Source of the DNA: Symbiodinium microadriaticum
Taxonomy: Eukaryota > Sar > Dinophyceae > Suessiales > Symbiodiniaceae
Direction of reading: 5' to 3'
Length of the DNA: 64,000 nucleotides
NCBI GenBank assembly: GCA_001939145.1
Contig: LSRX01000365.1
Span: 124,001-188,000, forward strand
A program made the position numbers and the translations under genes. How positions within the stretch are numbered: position 1 is the stretch's first letter; every line of letters starts with the position of its first letter. The notes beneath the pieces are model-generated. The model was not told where the DNA came from. It saw nothing but the letters and a program-made list of their open reading frames with translations, and made no database searches. Below, piece after piece: positions 1 through 10,848 of this stretch.

Positions 1-95
1 CTATCTATCTAAACATCTATCTATCTCTATTCGCTCTCTCTCTCTCTCTATATATATATATAATTAATACATATTCATACACAAATGCCTACACA
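1..95. repeat. Compound microsatellite (CTAT, CT, TA)
   Basis: The window opens with CTAT repeats that pass into (CT)n, then (TA)n, then a loose ATAC tract. It is simple sequence with no coding sign. From here to about 1.7 kb I see no convincing exon. Two long minus-strand open frames (203-895 and 876-1409) lack codon bias, splice context and any recognisable motif. Confidence 0.9.
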
Positions 96-1700
96 AATGT
101 ATGTATGTATGTGCATATGATTACATACGGTCGACTTCATGATGCGGGATGTACACAATGTGCAACCGACCCCTTGGCAATACCCTCCCGCTCTGGGGGC
201 CCTCATGAACCTTCTGAGTTCGGCCCATGCAAAAAATGGTGTAACACCTCAATCTCAGCAATCAACCGAGCGTTGCCATCGCACTCCACACGCTGCTTCC
301 TGTTGGGGCCATATGAAAAATGATCATTTTTAATCCTTATTCGGTTTCTATTATAACAAAAATCTAAAGCTGTATCCAACAAAGACCCAGATAGGCGTCG
401 GCTACTCCTGGATGCTGTTTGTTCTTTCAGACCGCAGCTATCGTCTGGGCAGTCTACCTTGGAGACACACTCCTCTTCTACATGCGAACATCTTGGTTGT
501 CGCGGTGGACAGATGGGGTGCGCGATCGAACCAACCAGCATGACGAGTTCGCGAAAACCCCATCTTCCCACCAAAAATTGGCAGCGTCTCCAATCCACAG
601 ATGGACAGCCAACCCTGAAGCTTGAATTCTGAACTGTGGACGCATGAAGATACACGAAGTGTCGCAGTCGCACAAGTACGCGAATTGCAAGCAGACAGCG
701 AACCACTAGCCCAGACGGATTTCGCGGTAAGGCGAAGGTAAAATTCAAGAGCATGGGCTTACATAGCCCCTGTATATGCAGATGAGCTGCACAGTCTGCA
801 AACGCAGATGCATTTGCACGAAGAGCACATGTACAACATCTCACATGAAGGGATGCAAACCACCAAATAAGTATGTCAGCAAGCAAAGCATGCATGTCTT
901 GATGAAAGCATGCGTATCTCTGTGAGTGCGCATGTCTGCGTTGCGGTCTGCCTGCCTGTTAGTCTGCCCGCTCTACCGAATGCATATACCCCCAAAATCA
1001 CTAGCCCTGTGGAGACGCAGTGATGGCCGGGCAGGGGCCTCGAATCCTGCTTAGCCCACAGCAGCTGTACTATTGAGCCTGCAAATAACTGTCCGTGTAA
1101 GTTGCACCCCGCCCGGTATGGCCACCTACGCAGAAGGTCACCTACCCTCAACCTTCCGAAACATGTCAATGCTCTGCTTCCTGTGACGGCTCTTCCCGCT
1201 GTGTTGGTCAAGCCTTGCTCCTGCTGAGCAAGTCTTGCTCCAACCTCGCGATTGACTTGCTTCTTTGCAGTCAGCTTGCACAAGAAAGGTGGGAGCATGG
1301 CCTGGCATGCAGGTCGTAGCGTCTTGCAGGCTTTAGAAACCATGCGTCCTTTGCATCTCGGTCTAGTCATTTGGCGCTCGGGGAAGAAAGGATGACTGGC
1401 ATGCCGCAATATTTAGGCAACCCAACTCACTGAACCTAAGGCTGAAACGAGTTTTCGACGACGTCGGAAATCTCTTCCCTGTCCGATTGTGTATCTGCAA
1501 ACTACAAGTGCCCAACTTAAATCATGTGTCCGAAGATTCCAAGTGCATTGCCAGACGTTCCTAGTTTAGTTCGGGTGCGGCTCTGCCTGGTTCGATTCAG
1601 GAAGCTGCATTGACAGTCGTTGGCCGGCCCTTGCTGAGCAAGCGGCAAGATCGCGAACAGCTTCAGGTCTGTCGCGCTTTCAGTGATGGATCGATGCAGC

Positions 1701-1752
1701 AATTTAGGGCTTTAGGATTTAGGGGTTGAGTTAGGGGTTTAGGGTTTAGGAA
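1701..1752 (+). repeat. Telomere-like TTTAGGG cluster
   Basis: Several perfect and near-perfect TTTAGGG units (also TTTAGGGG and TTAGGGG) stand in the plus orientation. This is an interstitial telomere-type cluster with unique sequence on both sides. It is the first of several dozen such clusters in the window. Confidence 0.85.
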
Positions 1753-2519
1753 GGTTGACCTACAGAATGTCTCGGATATCTTTCAGTGAACAAGAGGATC
1801 ACAATACTTCACTCCTGCTCATACGAAACCGATTCCCAAGATCTTCCACAAGTCTCGGTAGGTGTGGGTTTGCAAGGTGTAATAAGGTCGGATTTAACAT
1901 ATGGGCCTAAATAGTTGCCAATACAACTCTGAGGTTCCTTATTTATAGTTACAATATAGTTTAATGTACCCCAAAACCCTGTTCTACTCATTGAGGCCCG
2001 CTACAGCAGGTGCAGCGACAGACTTCCGCTGTTTGGGATAGTCAAGTGCCGAGACATGCCAATACGCCGATCGAAATTAAAACCAAGCCTTGCAGTGCCG
2101 AGAAGGGTTTCGAAGTGAGGGTTTGAGCTTGAGGGTCGGAATGGGGTGAAGTCAGTGTAGTCTTCGCTGGGCTGGTCTTGGCACTTGCCCGCCCACGTCT
2201 TCTGTGATTAAGGCCCCATGCAAGCCCACATCATTGCGTGAGAAGGGCGTTTAAACTCAGCAGGGAGGACCTTGCAACAGTCAACTTTGCGAGCCTGATA
2301 GTACTTTATCCTGTATCCCGAACCCTAATCCCTGATCGATTATGTTGTCCTCGATAATGGAGTGTCCTATCTTGAGAGAGAGACAGAGAGAGAACACAGT
2401 GTCAACAAAGAGGGACAGCACAATGTGGTTGCGTAAGGCCCCAAGCCCCTTGTAAATATGTTTGAACTCAACTCAAAGAAAAATGTAGTAATTCAAATTC
2501 CCCCTCCACGTCGTGCCTT

Positions 2520-2545
2520 TTTGTATTACATATAAATATGTACAC

Positions 2546-2584
<39 letters not shown>

Positions 2585-2705
2585 TATATACACAGATATA
2601 TATATATATATACATATATAGATATAGATATAGATATAGATATAGATATAGATACCGATATAGATACAGATGCAGATATAGATATTTGCTATAGCTGTAT
2701 ATATA
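2520..2705. repeat. Microsatellite (ACATAT)n / (TATAGA)n
   Basis: About 185 bp of alternating ATAC, TA and TATAGA repeats. The open frames here on both strands (poly I/Y/H) come only from the repeat. A smaller GA tract lies near 2374-2393. Confidence 0.9.
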
Positions 2706-2759
2706 AGCGCTCTCAAGGATCATGCACGACATACTTTGTGTGCTAACCTCGAAAACCAT

Positions 2760-2840
2760 TTGGGTAGAACCTCTAAATTCGGGTCCCATTTTTAGGTCCC
2801 CCAAATAGTACGGCACCCTCATAGGTACCCCGGTTTTGAC
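2760..2840 (+). mobile_element. Foldback element family C, degraded copy
   Basis: It begins TTGGGTAGAACCTCTAAATT and shares the exact 19-mer ATAGTACGGCACCCTCATA with the family C copy at 7778-7884. The right terminal repeat is poorly kept. The shared interior and left end identify it as the same short non-autonomous family. No protein is encoded. Confidence 0.6.
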
Positions 2841-3176
2841 AACCATCCATGTGACCCAAGATTCGCCGGCTTGCTCTGCTTGCAATTGTGCTTTATGAAT
2901 TGAGAGTTCACGGCGGTTCAGTTCACAACAAGCAGCAAGGTGTGAGATGAGGGTTCGGGGCTTAGGACGTAAGATGCTTGCAAGAGAAGAACCTGTTTTT
3001 TATAGCATGTGTGAACGGAGCTTTCTGACAACAGGTTCTAGAAGCACATTAAATTATTAAATGATCAGGTTCAAAATATGCACATCAACAGGGGTTGGGG
3101 TTCGGGCTTTGGCACAAGGTAAGCGGTTGAGGCGGCAGAGGCGCATTGGAAGCCTCCGCGGGCATTGCAAGCCTGC

Positions 3177-3325
3177 AAACCCTTCTTCATTTACCACCAC
3201 CCCAAACCCTAAACCCTTCTTCCTTTGAACTTTACCGCCCCCACAAACCCTAAACCCTCTACCCTTCTTCCTTTACCGCCACCCCAAGCCCTAAACCCTA
3301 AACCCTTCTTTCTTAATTTGCCACC
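3177..3325 (-). repeat. Tandem repeat of about 50 bp built on CCCTAAA
   Basis: Four imperfect units each carry an ACCCCAAACCCTAAACCC-like block followed by TTCTTCCTTTACCGCC-like pyrimidine-rich sequence. The telomere-like heptamer is part of the repeated unit. It was therefore copied by local tandem duplication and not added by separate events. Confidence 0.75.
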
Positions 3326-3562
3326 AGTCACAAAAGGTATTTTCCTATAGCTTAGACACCCTCTCCGAACTCCTGAGCTCCCTGTCGGCTTAAAGGCAAC
3401 ATCAAAATGCAAACACTTCCGGCAGGTAGTGGCAAGAAACACGATGCACTCTAAACCCTGACCCCTAAAGAAACAGATACAGTATCAAAAGTAGGTCGGG
3501 CCAAGCCGGGCCCAAGCTTATAATACTTAGGACTTAGGCTCCTGCCTCTGCTACAGTAGCCC

Positions 3563-3603
3563 TCAACCCTAAACCCTAAACGTTAAGGGTTTAGGGTTTA
3601 GGG
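3563..3603. repeat. Head-to-head telomere-like junction
   Basis: Two CCCTAAA units run directly into three TTTAGGG units with only a CGTTAA-like spacer, giving a near-perfect palindrome of about 40 bp. Elsewhere in the window the same CCCTAAA-then-TTTAGGG order encloses an exon-sized island; here nothing lies between. Confidence 0.8.
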
Positions 3604-4267
3604 CAGGACCAAAACGCATCGCCAAGCTGCGCCTACATCGGTTTCCCAGTGTCCTCCCAAAAGCCTGAGCACTCCGAAGCTTTCGGACTTTCTCCGCAGG
3701 GTTTAGGGTTTAGGGTCGAGGGTGGATCTAGGGAGACAAAGATACATGATTCAATGTTGCTTCGGGCTTGGAAGCTTCCAAGCCCACAATGCGCCCATAC
3801 CCCGAAGATCTGCAAACACAGAGTCTCAGGCGAGTTCGTGACGTTGGCAGCCAAAACCCTACACACCTCTGTGCTTTGTGGGCTCCTGTAGCAGCTTCAA
3901 GGTGTGGAAGCTCTGCCCCCTTGGAGGTCGAGCTCGGGACCCGCGATTTTGACTCAAGCTCTTAGGGTTTAGGGCTTTACGGTTTAGGGTGCAACAAGTC
4001 CGGTGGGAGATCAGCGAGGCTCTGAAATCCTTTCCAGCCACCGACGGAATCACCGCATAGTTCGGCCAAGATGCATTCCTCCGTTCGGTTGTTCCTGCAA
4101 GGTAGCCCGGTAACCCTATAAACCCTAAATCAATAGACTCTAAACCCTATAGCTCTAAACCCTAAACCCTGGGTAACGTCAGCAATAACGAACTGGCAGG
4201 CATGTTTCGTTTCTTCGTTTCTTGCCTCAGGCCGGTGCGGTGAATTCACACTAGTACATTGCTGTGC

Positions 4268-4376
4268 AATCTTAAACAAAAGTGTGTATCTATGTGTAGT
4301 GTGTGTATGTACGTGTATATATGCAGCATATATATATATATACACAAAGGTATGTATATATATATACACACATGTT
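4268..4376. repeat. AT-rich microsatellite (TGTA/TATA)
   Basis: Loose GTGTAT, TATATA and GTATGTATAT tracts. The open frames across it are repeat artefacts. Single CCCTAAA-type motifs lie just to the left (4113-4170). Nothing else is seen out to 5130. Confidence 0.8.
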
Positions 4377-5130
4377 AACTAGTGATCAATGCGTGCGGCT
4401 GCAGTCTGTGCTTTCACCACTTCCGCTGGGCTGCCTCAGCAAACATGCACTAACTGGAGTCTCCATAGAAGCTCGCTGACTAGCCTATGCCGCCCGTTGT
4501 TGTTGAAAGGGTTTAGGACTTAAGGACAGATTATAACTGGAACCACGCCGATTGAACACTCGATATTCCGTGCACAAGTGAGTAAAGGCATGCCGACGCT
4601 GGTTTCAAGTTCGATAGGGAGTAAACTCTCTACCAGGCCACCATCCCGCCATCACAGTATCACACTGCGCCCCTTTACCTTTAGGACGTTTGAGGCCTCC
4701 TTAACTCGCTCCATGTACCACCACAGAATGACGCTGGGCCTCTAGGAACCCCTGACGCGTCAACATGAACACGTAGTCCAAATAGTTTTTATCTACCCGA
4801 AAATTCAGCGAATGTAGGCTGATTGTGCTGTGTTGACAGATCCGTAAGGTCTCTGGACTCGAGACCAGTGGCTCAGGACTCTCTAAAAGAATCAGGGCAC
4901 GACAACCTAGGCCACACTGGAGCTGAAGCAAGCAGTGGCTTGGGGGCTCAGGATGTATGTTTTGGAAGACGCTCCAAAACGGAGAACATTATCCGCGTGC
5001 TTCTGGAGACCTTCAAAACATTAGCATGTGTTGTCGTTCTTAGACTAGACTTTACTTTTGAAGTCTGAAAAAAAGTTCAAGACAGGCGGAGCCGGGGCCG
5101 GGGGTTTCGGTGAACCCGAGCCTGTGGGTG

Positions 5131-5233
5131 TAATATAGGGGCCGTCAAATAGGGTTTCGGGGCCCATTATACTATACTTATAGTAAGGAACCCCCAAAAT
5201 GGTATTGGTAATTACTTCGGCCACTATATATTA
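5131..5233 (+). mobile_element. Foldback element family B
   Basis: The left end is TAATATAGGGGCCGTCAAAT and the right end ACTTCGGCCACTATATATTA. The interior has the family hallmarks: AGGGTTTCGGGG, a TATACTATA core, and AAGGAACCCCCAAAA followed by GGTAATTAC. It is about 100 bp with imperfect terminal inverted repeats and no open frame. Confidence 0.7.
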
Positions 5234-7007
5234 CGCCTCCACAGTGCTACTTTGAAACTTCGAAGACCCTTTTCAGCACGACTTCGGAGACCCAAAACCC
5301 TCAACGGCCCAGGACCTTAACGATACTTACACACCCTTCAGGGGCTTGATAACTATAAACCCAGCAGCACAATACGGCCTGTAAAAACCTGTAGGGTTCA
5401 GATATCCCGGCCAAGGCACCAACGGTACAGCCTCCCTGCATCTGGGTGGTCTGGTGGGACCTGCTGAATCGGCCGGGTGTTACTCGAAGGTTTTGGGTTT
5501 TAGGGGTGAGGAGTTTATTGTTTAGGATTGAGCATCTTAGGGAGTAAGGTCCTATCGGTTCACGAAGTAGTCTAAGTCTTCTACCAAACACAAACACAGG
5601 TGCCGACAAGGGTGGCTTTTTACTTTAGTTGCCGTCGGAATTCTTTTGCTTGCTGGCCTCATGCGACTTCAGTCTCTAAGTAAGAAGGTCAGCAGCTTTT
5701 TAACTGTTTCCAGGGTCGGGCGACAAAACTCTGCCAAATAGAGGCTGCCCACTCCTCGAAACCCCAAACCAGACCCCACGCCCTAAACCTTCAAACCCAA
5801 AAGCCCTGAGCCCTAAAACTAAAGATCTATAAACAAAATCATAGGAATGCTAAACTGCTGTTTTGCCTGCCTGGTACTGGTCCCATTCCGGGTCCTGAGC
5901 AGCAGAGAGCGTGAGTGCCGAGGGTTTTGAAGCATCGTACTTAAAGGATCAGGGGCCTTAGTTAGCAGGGTCATAAGTACTACAACTCTGCGTAGCAGTA
6001 TACATATCATCTTAAGCAACTTTACAGTACTAACCGTGCTTACAAAGTCTCACGATCCCATAAGTAGGGAAAGGTTGTTTAATCTAAAGGCTGCTCTGCG
6101 TTAGGAATCCTTCTCCATGAGCTTCAATTTTCGGTTTCGGCGCTCGCGGTCGGACACAGTCAGGCGAGGTTTAAGGTTAAAGGGGTTCTCTTACTTTGGC
6201 GGAAGGGGTAATCGAGGCTAAGGCTAGGGCCAAGCAGCTTGTATCACCCATAATCTGGGTTTAGGGCGAACCGATCTATGGTCTGGGTCGGGTTGCTTGT
6301 CTCTGAATTTCGGTTTACGGTTTGTGCCCTCACAACTCGGTTTGGGGTTTAGGGGTTCCCGAAGCGATGCCTAAGGCCAGCCGTAGATACTGTAGACTTC
6401 ACAGGCTTCAGCAGCTTGGGGTACGTTTTATCGGGACAATGTCCTTCTCCTTCTTTAAAGCCATTTCAGCCCAACAAAAACCCCACAATGTTGGATCCAC
6501 AAGACGATCCCAAAGCGTGGGAGTAACAGGGACAAGTTGAAATACTATACTCGGCATCCGAGCAACCACGAAACTATCAATCATCAAACGCTTCACGGTG
6601 GGTATCTCGTGTTGCTGTTTGATATGGCTTGTGCTAATGTTCTCGTTCCGGCGATGCTGCCGAAATCAACAAGAGAGGAACGTCTGCCATGATCCAGTCG
6701 TGTGTGCGGCGGTTGCAGCACAGCGGTCTATGAAAAGAAAGACGACCAACACACAAGCACTGCAAAATGATGGTCAACATGTTGCATAATTAACGAAACT
6801 ATCAAGACGATGACGGTGCTTGGAAACAAGGGAGTGACAGCCAGTCTGAGATGAGCTTTGATGAAAACATTGGGTGCTGAAGCAGACGACGTCGGGAATC
6901 TAATTTTGGTGATGATGCTACTGGCGGCCGTCCTGGCCATGGAGGTACTACCGTCGCTGCTCTACAGGTGCTGGTAATTATTGAAATATCAATCGCTAGG
7001 GCTCCAG
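5234..7007. other. Intergenic or intronic stretch, no gene recognised
   Basis: Unique sequence with scattered single TTTAGGG and CCCTAAA variants (5490-5515, 5760-5820, 6255, 6340). I see no exon with both splice sites and a believable peptide on either strand. Confidence 0.5.
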
Positions 7008-7190
7008 TCACCTAAAGAGTAGGTTACTATCCACTCACAATGCGTAGCCCAGGTTTCCATCAATTAGGGACCCCATAAACCCTAAACCCTACACCCACTT
7101 AGTTGCCTAAGTAGTAGGTTACTGGCCATGTAATGGTGTGTAGCCCAGTAAACCATCATTTAGAGACCCTAAACCCTAAACTAAACCCGA
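7008..7190. repeat. Tandem duplication, 94-bp period
   Basis: Two copies start at about 7008 and 7102. Both share the order CCTAA(A/G)(G/T)AGTAGGTTACT, then a TGTAGCCCAG-like or CGTAGCCCAG block, then CATCA(A/T)TTAG, then an ACCCTAAACCCTA tail. The CCCTAAA block closes each unit and so was duplicated with it. Confidence 0.75.
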
Positions 7191-7327
7191 AGCTGGACCT
7201 CTAGGGAATGTCAACCCTTAGTCCTAAGTGCAACCCAGCTTCATCTGCATAGAACCATCTTCCCGAGGAATGGCCTTCGAAAGCAGCGGCCGTGGGAGTT
7301 CGAGCTGTGTGTGTTCTTCCAGGCCAA

Positions 7328-7425
7328 AGTTTACATACATACATATATATGCACGTACAGCTTACATATTTGTTAGTATGTATATGTACATATTTATATA
7401 TACACATATGTATAGGCACAATATA
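7328..7425. repeat. ATAC/TATG microsatellite
   Basis: Loose ATACATAC, TATATA and TATGTATATG tract. The neighbouring open frames (7201-7474) are driven by the repeat. Confidence 0.8.
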
Positions 7426-7777
7426 CACACTTAGAAATATTTCTAAACTTAGTTTGAACCCTGTATTCATGTAAATGTTGCTTACATCTACATGTAACTG
7501 TCATGCTCATATTCACAGTTCTGTATGTGCCTACTTGCTTTTACTTTGCTGTTAGTTCGTATGTCTAATGTACAAAGGTGCTTCCCTGGAAATAGCAGCA
7601 CGTCCTCGGGGCTGGCCGATTGGAACTAACAAACCCTAAGGCTCCACGTGCCAATACAGCGCATACTTAGGGCCTCAACGAGGCTCCTATCTAATTTTTT
7701 CGGGTTAAGCATGTACTCATATAGAGGTACATGGTGCCACAGGCCCATATAGGTACGTAAAGGCCTAAGTATAGACT

Positions 7778-7884
7778 ATATGGGTAGTTCTCTAAACTAG
7801 AGTCCCCTTTTGGATCCCCAATATAGTACGGCACCCTCATAAAAAGGATCCTAAAAGGGACCTTAGTTTAGAGAAATATCCATA
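7778..7884 (+). mobile_element. Foldback element family C, intact copy
   Basis: Terminal inverted repeats: left TATGGGTAGTTCTCTAAACT, right (reverse complement) CTATGGATATTTCTCTAAAC. The GTCCCCTTTT / AAAAGGGACC stem continues inward, with nested GGATCC arms. The interior holds ATAGTACGGCACCCTCATA, shared with 2760-2840. No coding capacity is present. Confidence 0.75.
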
Positions 7885-8452
7885 GAGTAGGTACAAGGAA
7901 GCTTATGGCATAGTGAACTAGAGTACTACGCCACTCGGAACCAAACTAGGGCAAGACCCTCGCAGCGATGTCCAGCTTTGAGGTCAGTAAAGGCTCGGCT
8001 TGTTCACAGTTTCCGACACTTTTGGTCACGGGTTAGGGTTCCTTTTTTCTATGTTTTGGGTTTAGGGCTTAGGGGTCACGGTTTAGGGTTCTTATTTTTG
8101 TGTTTTGGGTTTAGGGCTTAGGGAAGAAAGGTCTCCAGATGTCCCCAAGCACAGCCCAACAAAAGTTGCAAGAGCTTTCTCCAAAGTTTTGCGGGTTGTG
8201 ATTAATGTTCCCAAAGCCTTGCGACCCCGAGCTCGGCTAACACCTTCAATGAGTATTGCAGCCGTGCAGCTGAACCACTTGCGGCCGTCATAGTCGTACT
8301 GCCTGGATGTTGGTAGCCATGCAGGTTGGTTGTTTAGGGTTTACTCAGGGTTTAGAGATGGTTTGTGGTAATTAGCCATGGAAGTGTAGGGGAACATCAA
8401 CAGCCAGGTGCCCTGACAGCAAGGCTCCTTCACCATGACGCTACTGCGCAGC

Positions 8453-8520
8453 CCTCGCAGCTCTCCACTTCAATCCGGTCCCAGCAGCGACCAGAGCTCT
8501 GGAGACGGCGCCGGAAGCTC
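8453..8520 (-). CDS. Candidate mini-exon, Ala-rich peptide
   Basis: On the minus strand the intron end TCGGACTAG is followed by an open segment reading ASGAVSRALVAAGTGLKW and then RAAR, with GC-rich third positions. A GC-type donor could follow at GCGAGG|GCTGCG. CCCTAAA-like sequence (CTCTAAACC) stands about 20 nt upstream of the acceptor. No family is recognised. It could belong to the same transcript as 9241-9291. Splice sites are inferred, not shown. Confidence 0.35.
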
Positions 8521-9124
8521 CTAGTCCGATTTTAAAAGGTTTAGAGTTTTACAGTTCAGGGTGTAGGGGATGCCGGTTGTGCCTTAACTGTAGGATTTGG
8601 GGCCGGGGTGACCGATAGTTTGCACTGTCATTCGGAATGTGCCATAAGAGGCACACCTGAAGGGCCGCATGCATACGTGGAAGCCGTAAAGCCCGTAAGC
8701 CCGAAGCCCTGACTCCACGCAAGGCCGCGAGTATCGACTCTACTACATGAAGAGGCTGTACTTACACACGCATCAATATGCGTCTGTGTATCAAAAAGCG
8801 TCTTTCTACAACAAGATGCTAAGTACATATTCTTCCTCAGGTATAAACCTTAATGTTATACAACTTGTTCGTTTCATACTCCGGGATGCGTGAGCGATTT
8901 TCGACAAACAGTTCAGTTCTGTCCATATCCCGGCATGTAACCATCGAAAAACCAAAACCTCAAGCCCTAAGCCACGAACCCCAAGCCCCGCCTAAAAAGA
9001 AGCAACCCAAGTCCCTCAAGCCCGAAATCCCACAAGCTAAGCCCTTTAAGAACCCCAAGCCCGCAGCCGTAGACACAAACTCTTGAGCCGCTAAATCCGC
9101 AGCCTTCAGCCCTAAACCCCATCC

Positions 9125-9213
9125 CCAAAGTATGGGGTTGAGGGCCAGTTTAGGGTTAAGGCGTTGGTGTTTATTAGGGTTTAGGGTTTGGGGGTTTAGG
9201 GTTTAGGGGGAGA
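9125..9213 (+). repeat. Telomere-like TTTAGGG cluster
   Basis: Loose then perfect TTTAGGG/TTTGGGGG units. To the left (8940-9120) is a long run of CCCTAA-like variants in the opposite orientation, giving a CCCTAAA-to-TTTAGGG switch near 9120. Confidence 0.8.
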
Positions 9214-9240
9214 TCAGGGATTAGGCCTAAACCCAAAGGC

Positions 9241-9291
9241 CTGAGCCGGCTTCATCTGCTGCTGTGGCGTCGAGCTGGGCGCAGGCGTGGC
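9241..9291 (-). CDS. Mini-exon, Pro/Ala/Ser/Thr/Gln-rich
   Basis: On the minus strand a strong 3' splice site (ACTGCCCCCCCAG) opens a 51-nt, 17-codon exon reading ATPAPSSTPQQQMKPAQ. It is followed by a GC donor, CTCAG|GCCTTTGGGTTTAGG. The exon is phase 0 at both ends and codon use is GC-rich. The composition matches the mini-exons at 42929-42975 and 39457-39537, so it belongs to the same style of low-complexity linker. CCCTAAG-like sequence lies upstream and TTTAGG directly after the donor, the flank pattern seen throughout the window. Confidence 0.5.
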
Positions 9292-9912
9292 CTGGGGGGG
9301 CAGTATCGAGGGTTGCGGCTTCTGGCACTTAGGGGTTTAGCATTCTTTGAAGTTCTATTTGGCATCTATCTGTCTAGGTGAAGACTGAAAGATAGACGGA
9401 AACAGGGAGAGAGTTTAGATGAGTTTAGCTTTTCAAGTTCTCTATGTCAGGGTTTAGGGTTTTTCAGGTTCTATGATGCATTCTTCCATCGCGCCAGGGA
9501 CCGATCCAAATGCCTGAGGGCAGTCATCACTCGTCACGATTCCGCATCAGCTGACCATTCAATCCTCGCACTTTGAGAAAGATTTGCTGCCAGGGTCCGA
9601 GTCCGCCCTCAGTGAAGCCCCCCCTTTCTCCCAGTGATCTGCGCATGCCGTAGATCAGCTGTGCAGCTCTATGAGCTCGAAGATCTCTCCAAAAAGTTAG
9701 ACTACGTGCAGGGACGGATGAGTTCGTTGCTCGATTTAGGATGTCGGCCCATATAGTCGGACTTGACAAACCAAGTGCAAAGCAGATTCCGCGCACCCAC
9801 AAGCCCGAACCAAGCTTAGGGTGATCCGGGCCTTTTGGGGCATAAGAAGCTTGGGCACAAAGGCCGGTGAATACTGTAGTGGCCTCGACCCGGGCCTATG
9901 AAACAAGAGCAA

Positions 9913-9916
<4 letters not shown>

Positions 9917-9966
<50 letters not shown>

Positions 9967-9972
9967 CGAGCG
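9917..9972. repeat. (GA)n microsatellite
   Basis: About 55 bp of GA dinucleotides decaying to GAGCGA. Open frames on both strands (poly RE / poly SL) are artefacts of the repeat. Confidence 0.95.
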
Positions 9973-10288
9973 AAGGAGTAACGACAAGGTCACATGATCA
10001 CAAAATACCATGTGCCGTCGAGGCAGGTCAAGTGTTCTTGAGAAAAATGACCTACACCATGAGCCACCGCTAGCTGCGAAGCCTGTTACTGATGTTACTC
10101 TTGCTATTGCTACACGATCACAAACAGTTATTGCCATGATTCGAGCACATCTTCACTAAGCTACCGACCGGCTGCAACGGTTTCGAAGCCTGGCCCGCTT
10201 GCGCACACCGGGTATCCTCGCAGCGACAGGCTGGTTCTCAGGCTTAGGCTTTTAAGGCCAGCTTCGAGCGCTTGGGGTAGGAGTACGA

Positions 10289-10383
10289 TTGATGGTATAA
10301 ATCCTGCATTACCCGTAGTAAGGAATATTCCACAATTCCCATAGTTGAGGGTCCTTAAGGTAATGCAGGACTTATATCATCAA
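10289..10383 (+). mobile_element. Foldback element family D, intact copy
   Basis: Left end TTGATGGTATAAATCCTGCA; right end in reverse complement TTGATGATATAAGTCCTGCA, so the terminal inverted repeats are about 24 bp and nearly perfect. The interior AAGGAATATTCCA and CCCATAGTTGAGGGTCCTTA blocks are shared with 54263-54373. No open frame. Confidence 0.8.
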
Positions 10384-10732
10384 CAGTATGGAATGGGTTT
10401 AGGGTTCAAGCATTGCAGATTTAGGGCTTGGAGTTTTCGGTATCAGTGGGTGGTTCCATCACTACGGCAGGCTATCAAGGAAGCCGAAAGCAAAAGAAGA
10501 TCCGGAATGCAAGGCGGTTCAGGCTTGGGATTTCGGGTGTACACGTGCTTGCATAAATCCTCTCCTTCGGGAGCCATCCCCCAAAAGCTTATGAACCCTA
10601 AAACCCTAAACCCCAAACCCCTGTCAAGGCTCAAGGGACCTTTTGTAACTCTCTTTTTTAACGGTAGACCTCGGCCCCAGAGGCTTCTAGAACTGTGCAA
10701 GCCGGCAGCTCTTCGAAGCTTGTATCTGTAGC

Positions 10733-10848
10733 GTACCCAGAGATCCCAATGTCCTTGAAGTGTAAGGAATGTACCTTGACTTATAAAGGGGCTCAAAATG
10801 ATGATTTAAAGTACACTTCTAATTAAGGGGTATTGGGATCTCTGGGTG
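10733..10848 (+). mobile_element. Foldback element family E, intact copy
   Basis: Left end TACCCAGAGATCCCAAT; right end AAGGGGTATTGGGATCTCTG then GGTGA. The terminal inverted repeats are about 17 bp, perfect but for the outermost base. Related copies lie at 17488-17609 and 62844-63017. It is about 116 bp with an AT-rich centre and no coding. Confidence 0.8.

Noticed and set aside
203-1409. Two long minus-strand open frames (230 and 177 codons)
   Set aside because: No codon bias, no motif, no splice context; the translations look random and Cys/Arg-rich as expected from noncoding DNA of this composition.
2468-2885. Open frames on both strands over the ATAC/TAGA tract
   Set aside because: Poly I/Y/H and poly D/I peptides produced by the microsatellite.
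9736-10137. 133-codon minus-strand frame and the 68-codon plus-strand frame
   Set aside because: Driven by the (GA)n tract (poly SL, poly RE).
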